This document shows positions 7,462-15,300 of a DNA stretch of 26,789 bases, piece by piece. Below the pieces are notes generated by a model. It had not been told where the DNA came from and did not search any database. It saw only the letters and a list, made by a program, of their open reading frames with translations. Source of the stretch: an uncultured Verrucomicrobiota bacterium (GTDB lineage Bacteria > Verrucomicrobiota > Kiritimatiellia > RFP12 > UBA1067); NCBI GenBank assembly GCA_946631535.1, contig CAMPAF010000008.1, positions 1 through 26,789 on the forward strand, read 5' to 3'. How positions within the stretch are numbered: position 1 is the stretch's first letter; each line of letters starts with the position of its first letter. A program made the translations under genes and the position numbers.

Positions 7462-7785
7462 TTGGCAACGATTACCGAATTGACGGCAGAGACATTCGAC
7501 GCGGCTGTCGCGTCGGGCGTGTCGCTCATCGACTTCTGGGCCACTTGGTGCGGCCCTTGCAAGCTGATGGGCGCGGTCCTGGAATCGCAGGTAGCCCCAG
7601 AGCTTGGCGACGACGTGACGGTCGGCAAGGTCAACATCGAGGAGCAGCCCGACCTCGCGGTCCGTTTCGAGGTGCTATCCGTCCCCACGCTCGTCATCTT
7701 CAAGGACGGCGAGCCCGTCGAGACGCTCGTCGGCGTCCAGAAACCGGCAGATCTTGTGGAAAAGGTTAAGAAGTTAATAGGTTAA
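7462..7785 (+). CDS. trxA: Thioredoxin, TTG start
   Basis: A small cytoplasmic dithiol-disulfide oxidoreductase. The active site WCGPCK is in LIDFWATWCGPCKLMG, and the cis-proline loop is SVPTLVIFKDGEP. From the TTG at 7462 it has 107 residues, the standard thioredoxin length. The frame is open up to an ATG at 7357, but that codon lies upstream of the promoter and the extra 35 residues match nothing; AGAGAGG lies 8 nt before the TTG. No signal peptide is present. The last codons (KVKKLIG, stop) are made of the GGTTAAGAAGTTAATAGGTTAA word seen in other gene junctions. tyrS follows after 17 bp in the same transcript. Confidence 0.96.
   Translation: MATITELTAETFDAAVASGVSLIDFWATWCGPCKLMGAVLESQVAPELGDDVTVGKVNIEEQPDLAVRFEVLSVPTLVIFKDGEPVETLVGVQKPADLVEKVKKLIG
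7763..7785 (+). repeat. AT-rich GGTTAA word at trxA 3' end
   Basis: The last 23 bases of trxA are built of GGTTAAG / AGTTAATAGGTTAA. The final 14 bases are identical to a word in the fabH-fabF spacer. It encodes the thioredoxin C-terminus and lies just before tyrS. Confidence 0.5.
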
Positions 7786-7802
7786 CAAAGAAAGAAGCTG
7801 AA

Positions 7803-9065
7803 ATGACGCTGTTTGAAGAACTGGTGGCGCGCGGCCTCGTGGAGGCCACCACCGATCCCGAGATCGAGAAGATGCTTGAGACGCCGCAGACGATCTACTG
7901 CGGCTTCGACCCCTCCGCCTCGAGCCTGCAGGCCGGCAACCTGGTCTCCATCATGATGCTCCGCCGCCTCCAGCTCGCCGGCCACCACGTCATCGCCCTC
8001 GTTGGCGGCGCCACCGGCCTCATCGGCGACCCTTCCGGCAAGAGCGCCGAACGCAACATGCTCACCCTCGAGCAAGTCGCCGCCAACAAGGCCGGCATCC
8101 GCGAGAACCTCTCGCGCGTCCTTGACTTCGACGGACCCAACGCCGCCCGCATGGTGGACAACTACGACTGGTACTCCGGCCTCTCCGCCATCGCATTCCT
8201 GCGCGACGTTGCGATCAACTTCCGCGTCCCGCAGATGCTCGCGAAGGAGAGCGTCAAGAAGCGCCTCGAGGCCAGCGAGGGCGCGCTCACCTTCACCGAG
8301 TTCAGCTACCAGATCCTCCAGGGCAACGACTTCCTCCACCTCTTCGACACCTACGGCTGCACGATGGAGGTGGGCGGCGCCGACCAGTGGGGCAACATCA
8401 CCGCCGGCACCGACCTCGTCCACCGCATGCGCGGCAAGACCGCCTACGGACTCACCTTCCCGCTGCTCCTCGACGGCAGCGGCAAGAAGTTCGGCAAGAG
8501 CGAGGGCAACGCCATGTTCATGAGCGCGGACAAGACCTCAATCTACGACTGGTACCAGTTCTTCCTCCGCTCCGACGACTCCGACGTCATCCGCTACCTG
8601 AAGGTGTTCTCGCTCCGTCCCCTATCCGAGATCGCCGACCTCGAGGCACAGATGAAGGCCCATCCCGAGGCCCGCATCCCCCAGAAGGCCCTCGCGGAGG
8701 AGCTGACGCGCCTCGTCCACGGCGAGTCCGGCCTCCAGACAGCGCTCGGCGCGACGCAGACCCTCTTCGGCGGCGACGTGTCCGGCAAGAGCGCGGACGA
8801 GTTGGAGACGATCTTCAAGGACGTGAAGAGCGCCGCCCTTCCCAAGGCGGACATCGTTGGCAAGCCCGTCTTTGCCGTGGCTGCCGCCGCAGGGATGTTC
8901 AAGTCGAACGGCGAGGCGCGCCGCATGGCACAGCAGGGCGGCCTCTCCATAAACGGAGCTAAGGCAGGTCCCGACAGGATATTCGCCGAGACCGACCTCG
9001 TGGACGGACGCGTCGCCGTCCTGCGTAGCGGCAAGAAGAACCACTTCCTCCTGAAGCTGGCCTGA
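7803..9065 (+). CDS. tyrS: Tyrosyl-tRNA synthetase
   Basis: It charges tRNA-Tyr with tyrosine in an ATP-dependent, class I reaction. It shows YCGFDPSASSLQAGNL (the HIGH-motif region), GGATGLIGDPSGKSAER, EFSYQILQGNDFLHL, GGADQWGNI, and the KMSKS equivalent KFGKS at residues 229-233. The last roughly 60 residues are an S4 RNA-binding domain (SINGAKAGPDR...). The length of 420 matches bacterial TyrRS. The HIGH motif reads QAGN (43-46): the fourth position Asn is common in this family, while the first position Gln is less usual. The start at 7803 has only a weak AAGAAG ribosome binding site. It shares the trxA promoter. Its TGA directly abuts the convergent stop of the next gene (TGATCA). Confidence 0.97.
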   Translation: MTLFEELVARGLVEATTDPEIEKMLETPQTIYCGFDPSASSLQAGNLVSIMMLRRLQLAGHHVIALVGGATGLIGDPSGKSAERNMLTLEQVAANKAGIRENLSRVLDFDGPNAARMVDNYDWYSGLSAIAFLRDVAINFRVPQMLAKESVKKRLEASEGALTFTEFSYQILQGNDFLHLFDTYGCTMEVGGADQWGNITAGTDLVHRMRGKTAYGLTFPLLLDGSGKKFGKSEGNAMFMSADKTSIYDWYQFFLRSDDSDVIRYLKVFSLRPLSEIADLEAQMKAHPEARIPQKALAEELTRLVHGESGLQTALGATQTLFGGDVSGKSADELETIFKDVKSAALPKADIVGKPVFAVAAAAGMFKSNGEARRMAQQGGLSINGAKAGPDRIFAETDLVDGRVAVLRSGKKNHFLLKLA

Positions 9066-12000
9066 TCAGTCGTCCACCAGTATCCTGAATCCGACGTCGT
9101 GGATCTTGCGCCACGGACGGTACAGGACGCGTGACGCGAACGTCGAGTCCTTCGGCCGCGTCCAGCACGATCCGCCGCGCGCGACGGCGCGCGGCGACTT
9201 GTCTCCACGCGGACCGAACTCCGAAGGCGCGACGCGGTCCGCCGTCCATTCCCACACGTTGCCGTGCACGTTCCTGAGCCCCCATGCGTTCGGCGCGAAG
9301 GCGGAGACAGGCGCAGAGACGCGGTAATGGTCGTCGTAGCGGATGTCCGCCGGACGCCACGCCGGCACCGCCATGCCGGGGACGTTCGCGCGGAAGCGGT
9401 CCTGACGGCGGAACGTGACGTCGGCCAGGTTGGCGACCTTCGAGAAGTCTGCGTCCACGTCGCCGTACCATAGCGGCGTGGCGGCACCTGCGCGTGCGGC
9501 CCACTCCCATTCGCCGCCTGTGGGAAGACGCGCCTTCGCTCCGGTGCGGCGCGAGAGCTCGGCGCAGAACGCGGCGGCCTCGTCGCACGAGACGCGCACG
9601 ACCGGCTGGTCCGGCATGTTGAGCGGATAGCCGCGCTCCTGCTCGGTGAACTGCATGAACTCGCCACGCTCGAGCTTGCTGTCGTGCGTCGGCACGAGAC
9701 GCCTGTACTGCTCGTTCGTGATCTCGTCCACTGACATCCAGAACGGCTTTCCGATGACCGTCTTGCCGCCGGCGGAGTCCGTCATGGCGCCCGCAGGAAT
9801 GCGAGCGAACGCGATCTTCACGCCGCCGCCGAGGTCCAACTCCCGGCGCGCGGACGCGCCGGAAACGTCTGCTGTCGCCACTTCAACGTTTGCGGCGCGC
9901 CCCGCGCCGCCTGAGTTCGGCTTCTCCGCCGTATCGCGCGGAAGCGCCGGCTGCTTGATGACGGCGCGTCCGTACGTCTTCTCGTGGTCCTCGACGATGT
10001 TCGCGTAGCGCTTCTGGAGGTCGGCGCGGCGGGCTGCGAAGTGCGCCACGCGGTTGGTGCCCACCGTCTCGCTCCAGGTGCCGTGGCCCATGCGGTTCAG
10101 GTCGATCCACGTGTTGATGCGGTCCCACGACTCGGCGTCGAGCCGCACTCCATGGTGGCCGGCCTCCAGCATCTGCACGAGCGCGGTCGTGTCCGCCGCA
10201 GTCTCGCCCGGAACGAGGACGTCGTTGTCGCCCTCCTGCGTGGCGTTGCGCACGTATGAGCAGAGCGCCATGTACGCGGGCGGGAAAAGCCCGTCGTTGA
10301 GGTAGTAGGTGAGCTTCGTCTTGATGCAGACGTCCGGCCGGTCGCGGAGGTCGGGCTTGCGGACAAGCCCTGGCTCGATCACGTCCATGAGGTTGGTCGA
10401 GCAACCCTTCCCGTCGTGGCACGAGACGCAGTAGCGGTCGAGGACGGGTTGCACCTCGCGACGGAAGTCGAAACCGCGCTCGGGGCCGTGCCACGGCTTG
10501 ATCTCCGAAGGCTCGCGCTCCATCGCGATCAGGCGACGGTTCGGTCCGGCGCTCGCCTCGTTCTCCTCGTGGCAGCCGCTGCACGAGGCCAGCTCGCCCG
10601 GCATGACGTTCGTCCACGAACGCATTAGCTGCACGGCGCGCCCGTCGGCGTCGAGCGGCTGGAACGCAATCGGCAGGTTGGCGGGGACCGTGAAGTAGGC
10701 GCTGCCGTCGGCCTCCACCGGCACGGTGCCGATGATGCGCTTGATGTCCCACGGACCGTCAAGGCCGTGGTGGTCCGTTTCGCCGCCCATCCAGCGGTAG
10801 GCGAAGGAGTAGGTGAAGACGCGGAGCTCCTTGATCGTCCCGCGCGGCACGCCGCGGAGTCCGAGCCCGTCGTAGATGTCGGTGACCTTCACGCTGGCGG
10901 TCGTGCTTGACGGATCGATCTTCGACGCGATGGCCGGCGGCTTCTTGGAAGGCTGTAGCGGAATCGGCTCGAAATATGTGAAGTCCGCCTCCTCTACGAT
11001 CGGAGTGAGGTTGTCGAAAGCGTCGGCAAGGTAGAGTCCCCAGCCGTCCTTCTCCGTTGGACGTGCCGCCACGATCACGTAGTCCTTGGAGAGCGGGTAC
11101 GGGTGACAGAACTTCGGCCAGGAGTAGTCGGCCACGCGGTCGCGAACGATGGGCTTGACGGGCTTGCCACGCTCGGTGAAGCGTTGTACGACGCCCTTCG
11201 CCTCCTTGCGGCCCTTGAGCGTGTCAAAGAGGACGAGCTCGCCGTAGCGCGGCTGGCCGTGGTGTCCGGTGACGATCGCGGTGAACATGTCTGGCGCGTC
11301 GGGGCACGGACGCGCGTTGAAGAGCGCGTTCGGCCAGTAGGAGTCGCTGCCGTAGTAGGCTCGCTGCACGGTGCCGTCCGGGTTCATGGTGAAGAGGATT
11401 CGCGCGACGTAGTGCGTGATGTCCGCATACTCCCAGTGGAGGAACATGACGCGGCCGTCGGGCATCAGGTTCACGCACCAGTTGTTGTCCTGGTCGAACG
11501 TGAGGCGGCGGATCGCGCCGTCCAGCTCGCGGCGGTAGACGCTGGCCACCCAGCTGGACCCCACCACGCACGGCACGCCCACCATCGAGGCGTCGGAAAG
11601 GAAGAGGATCGCGCCGTCTGGCAGGTAACAGCCCGCGTAGCAGTTCACGTCCAGGTCTGGGATCAGGGGAATCTCGACGGGCCGTGCGCCAGGCACGCCG
11701 AGGTCAAGCTCCACAACCCTGTCCACCTCCTCGACTTTCCGGTTGCGGCGCACCATCGGCGGATGGTCAACCTTGTCCGAGCGGCGCGTGTACATGACCT
11801 TGCTCGCGTCCCACCGGAGGCAGACCTCGCCGATGTAGCCGTTGGCCGCGGTGGCGTCCAGGACGGAGAACGACGGCTTGCCCCGCAGGTTGGAGAGGAC
11901 GCCCAGCTCGTTCGTGCATCCGCCGAAGATGTCGCGCGGCTGCTTCCAGTTGTTGTGGAGGCCAAGGTTGGACTGCCGGCGGCGGATAGCAAGCAACTTG

Positions 12001-12332
12001 CCGCCGTCGAGGAGCGGGTTCGCGAGGAGATGCGCGCGGAGGTCGTCGAGGAACTTCTGTCCGCCTGCCACCGGCGCCAGCTCGCCGTAGAACGGTCCCC
12101 AGTCGCCCTTGATGGAATCAAGCAGTCGGAGCCGGCGCGCCTCGAACGTGCGCAGCCATTCGGGATCCTTCTCGAAACGGTCGGGCCAGCGGGCACACAT
12201 GTCCGCCCACGCGAGGCGGACGTTCTCCACCTTGAGCGCCTCGAGCCGGCGGATCACGCGGTCCGTTGGCGACTCGGCGCAGGCGACGCATGCGATTGCG
12301 CATGCGAGAATAAAGGTTTGAGTGCCTTTCAT
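9066..12332 (-). CDS. HzsA-related dihaem protein fused to FGE/sulfatase-modifying-factor-like domain
   Basis: A predicted exported protein of 1088 residues with an N-terminal hydrophobic signal ending around ACVACAESP, possibly a lipoprotein signal with a poor lipobox. Residues about 30-560 resemble the hydrazine-synthase-alpha-related (HzsA-like) beta-propeller proteins common in Verrucomicrobia and Planctomycetes; GTVPVEADGSAYFTVPAN is a characteristic stretch. Two c-type haem sites follow, CSGCH (584-588) and CVSCH (635-639). Residues about 830-1088 form an FGE-sulfatase-like domain (RLPTGGEWEWAARAG, NVHGNVWEWTAD, ARGGSCW, VGFRIL). In that domain the paired catalytic cysteines of true formylglycine-generating enzymes are not seen; a single Cys1056 sits in GGSC. 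Real hydrazine synthesis is very unlikely, since no partner subunits are here. The gene starts at ATG 12332 without a Shine-Dalgarno, 9 nt after a TATAAT box. Function is unknown. Confidence 0.82.
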   Translation of the reverse strand: MKGTQTFILACAIACVACAESPTDRVIRRLEALKVENVRLAWADMCARWPDRFEKDPEWLRTFEARRLRLLDSIKGDWGPFYGELAPVAGGQKFLDDLRAHLLANPLLDGGKLLAIRRRQSNLGLHNNWKQPRDIFGGCTNELGVLSNLRGKPSFSVLDATAANGYIGEVCLRWDASKVMYTRRSDKVDHPPMVRRNRKVEEVDRVVELDLGVPGARPVEIPLIPDLDVNCYAGCYLPDGAILFLSDASMVGVPCVVGSSWVASVYRRELDGAIRRLTFDQDNNWCVNLMPDGRVMFLHWEYADITHYVARILFTMNPDGTVQRAYYGSDSYWPNALFNARPCPDAPDMFTAIVTGHHGQPRYGELVLFDTLKGRKEAKGVVQRFTERGKPVKPIVRDRVADYSWPKFCHPYPLSKDYVIVAARPTEKDGWGLYLADAFDNLTPIVEEADFTYFEPIPLQPSKKPPAIASKIDPSSTTASVKVTDIYDGLGLRGVPRGTIKELRVFTYSFAYRWMGGETDHHGLDGPWDIKRIIGTVPVEADGSAYFTVPANLPIAFQPLDADGRAVQLMRSWTNVMPGELASCSGCHEENEASAGPNRRLIAMEREPSEIKPWHGPERGFDFRREVQPVLDRYCVSCHDGKGCSTNLMDVIEPGLVRKPDLRDRPDVCIKTKLTYYLNDGLFPPAYMALCSYVRNATQEGDNDVLVPGETAADTTALVQMLEAGHHGVRLDAESWDRINTWIDLNRMGHGTWSETVGTNRVAHFAARRADLQKRYANIVEDHEKTYGRAVIKQPALPRDTAEKPNSGGAGRAANVEVATADVSGASARRELDLGGGVKIAFARIPAGAMTDSAGGKTVIGKPFWMSVDEITNEQYRRLVPTHDSKLERGEFMQFTEQERGYPLNMPDQPVVRVSCDEAAAFCAELSRRTGAKARLPTGGEWEWAARAGAATPLWYGDVDADFSKVANLADVTFRRQDRFRANVPGMAVPAWRPADIRYDDHYRVSAPVSAFAPNAWGLRNVHGNVWEWTADRVAPSEFGPRGDKSPRAVARGGSCWTRPKDSTFASRVLYRPWRKIHDVGFRILVDD

Positions 12333-12341
12333 GGTGAGCCG

Positions 12342-12350
12342 ATTATACCA
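12342..12350 (-). promoter_or_regulatory. Extended -10 box for the HzsA-related gene
   Basis: TGGTATAAT reads on the minus strand in the 40-bp gap after the SGNH/beta-helix gene. The -10 hexamer ends 9 nt before the ATG, giving a leader of only 0-3 nt. No good -35 and no ribosome binding site are seen. Confidence 0.55.
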
Positions 12351-12372
12351 TAAATATTCTCTAGGCGAACGG

Positions 12373-15300
12373 TTACTTTATCGGTTCGACGGAGAAGTCG
12401 TCCAGGTACCAGGTGCCTTCCTTGCCGTTCGTCATGAAGCCGTTCCATTCGAGAACGCGGAAGCCGGTCTGCACCTTGAGCCCGTCCACCGTCACGGGTT
12501 CGCCGCCCGGCGGCGTCACCGTGCAAGACCACGTTCCGGCCTTCTGGCCGGTCACGTGCAACAGGATCTCCACGCGGCTCCACTCGCCCACCGGCACGTC
12601 GGCGATCTTGCGGCCGCCCGCACGCACATGCCCTGCGGCGAAGGTGATAGACGGTCCTACGGCGTAAGGCCGCGCGCCGTCCTGCTTGTAGTCGCGGCAC
12701 TCGAACTGCGGATGCGCCTTGTCGTCCGTGCGGAAGCTCCAGCGGATGCGCACGCTCCCCTGGTCCGCGCCGATCTTCGCGATTAGGTGCGGCTGCCATG
12801 CCGCCCCGAGATTGGGACCGTCGACGAGGCGCAGCGACTTCTTCCCGGAGGCCGCCGTCTCGTCGGTCACGGCCACGCCCCGCTCGCCATGGACAGAGAA
12901 TATCCCGATGCTCTTCCTGCCGGCTTTTCCCGCCCTGTATTTCTCGAAGGTGATGCTGCCGCTCGTGCGGCGGCAGCGCGGCGCGGGCGGCGCGTCCTTG
13001 AGCGGCGGATAGCGCGTGTCGTCCATCGCCTCCGCGCGCCATGCGGCGTCATGCTTCAGCACGCCCGCCGCCGTCCAGTCCCACGGCACGAAGCCCATCT
13101 TCAGCGCGGGCGACTCCGGCTCGAGCCGCCAGTCGCCGTGCAGCGGATCGCGGAACAGCGGATCGCCCACGCGCGAGGCGCAGTCGTGCCCGTCCGCGCG
13201 CCACGTCTCCAGCGGCTTGCCGAAGAAGGCGTTAGACGAGATGCCGCCGGTGCACCAGTAGAGGTTGCCGTCCATCACGAGGTCGGTGACCTTGCCGCCC
13301 TTCACGCCGCCCCGGATGATCTGCGAGGCGGAGTTCGTCCACCAGAACACGTTGTTGGTGACGATGATCGTGGTGTGGTCCTCCACGCGCGAGCGCCATA
13401 CGCCGGAGCGCTCGAACGTGGCGAAGATGTTGTTGGCGAACGTGTTGTCCTTGCCGTAGTGCTGGTGCACCGCGCCGTCGCGGCAGCGCTCCACCAGGTT
13501 GGACGCGAACAGGATGCCTGCCGAACCCTCGTCCGTGTACAGGCCCCACGCGGGCGAACCCGCGCCAGAATATCCGTTCACGTCGTGTATCCAGTTGCCG
13601 ATCTCCACGGTTCCCTCGGAGTTGCCGAGCGTGTACACGCCGCCCATGTCCGAAAGCACCCCCCACCCGATGTGGTGGATGCGGTTCCACATCAGGCGGT
13701 TGCGCTTCGCGACCGTCGGCGCGTAGCCCCACGTCCAGCCCATGGAGACGCCCGTGTAGCGGAAGTCGCCGATGTCGTTGTGGACGATCTCGTTGTCAGA
13801 CGCGTGGCCGATCCACACGCCGATCGCGCCGTTGAGCGTGAGGCCGCCGGAGCGGATGATGCTGTTCGACACGCGGTTGAACGCCGTCACGCGCGCCTCG
13901 CCGTCCTGCTTCCACGGTGCCGTGTCGCCGAGGTACACGCCTCCGCCGCCGAGGTCCTCTATCAGGCAGCGGACGATCCGGCAGTTGCGGCAGCCGCGCT
14001 TGAGCCAAACGCCGTGCATGCCGACGTGCGAGAGGCGGCAGCGCTCCATCGAGAAGCCGTGTACGCCGTCGCCGAGGATTGCGGCGTCGCGGACGTTCTG
14101 CGCGCTCTGCGCGTTCCTCACGCCGCCGCCCGGCAGAGTCCACGCGGCATGCTCGAACGCGAGTCCCTCGAAGGTGACGTTGCGCACGAGCGAGCCGGCC
14201 AGCGGATCGCCGGCAAAGACGACGAATCCCGGCGCGACTGGCGCGACGGCGCGCGTCTTCTCCACGCGTTCGCCCGCGCGCGGAACGTAAAGGAGCTCGC
14301 CCGCCTTAACGTCGTGGAACCATTCGCCCGGCGCGTCGAGCGCGCCGCGGTAGTTCTCGAGCGCGTAGCGCGGGTACGTGGTGCTCCAATGGAAGAGCGG
14401 ACGCGACGTCCCCTCCCGTAGCATGACGAGGCCGGTCTTCGCGTCGACGTGCGCCACGCGGCTGCGCCCCATGTCCCAGCTCTGCCAGAGCAGCACCTCC
14501 ACTCGCGCAAGCTCGTCCGGCGGCAACGCCGCGAGCGGCGCGACGTCCTCGACGCTTGCCATCATCGCCTTGCGCGAAACGTCCTCCGGCTTGCCCGTGA
14601 GCGGGTTCTCGTCGCCGTCGTACTCGCCGCTCATGTAGAGGTAGAACTCGTTCGGCGTGCGCGCGCGCTGCGCGCGCCGGCCGTTCACGTACAGCTGCTC
14701 GAACGCCAGCCCTTCCGGCACGCGCGCGCGCCAGATGCCGTCGGCCCCCGCCGTGAACGGCGGCAGCTCCACGCCGCCGTCGAACACGGACTGCCCCCCC
14801 TTCGCGGCGACGAAGCGCACGTTGGAGTCGGCCGGCGTGAACGTGGCTGCCTCCCTCGCCGGATAGCGGCCTGGCTCGACGGACACCTCGGCTACGCGGT
14901 CAGGCGGGATCGCTCCGGACGCGCGGAGCGCGCGCACCTTCTCTAGCGCCGCCGCGATCGTGCGCACTTCGCCGTCCGGGCGCATCGTCACGTCCGCCGC
15001 CGGCATGGCGTCGGTGACGAGCAGGCCCGCCAGATGGCATCCGTAGCCGTTGCTCTTCTCGTCCTTATCGTTCAGGGCCACGACCTCCACCACGTGCCTT
15101 CCGGGCTTGTCCCTGCAGAGGAAGAGCGCCGGCGTGTACCACCACCACTGGTCGCGGAAGCAGCTGTGATTGCGCACGACCGGCTCGCCGTCGATGTACA
15201 CGTCCATCTTGCCCCAGTTGAACGGCTTGCAGCCGAGGCGGTAGAGGATCGCCACGGTGCTGCCCTCGACCTCGAACACGAGGCGCGAGCCGGCGTTGGT

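Noticed and set aside
9066..12332. Functional hydrazine synthase subunit (anammox)
   Set aside because: Only an HzsA-related region is present, with no HzsB/HzsC partners; the FGE-like fusion is typical of unrelated PVC proteins.
12787..14421. 544-codon open frame on the plus strand
   Set aside because: It is antisense to the SGNH/beta-helix gene, Arg/Val/Ala/His-rich without family motifs, as expected for a shadow frame in GC-rich DNA.
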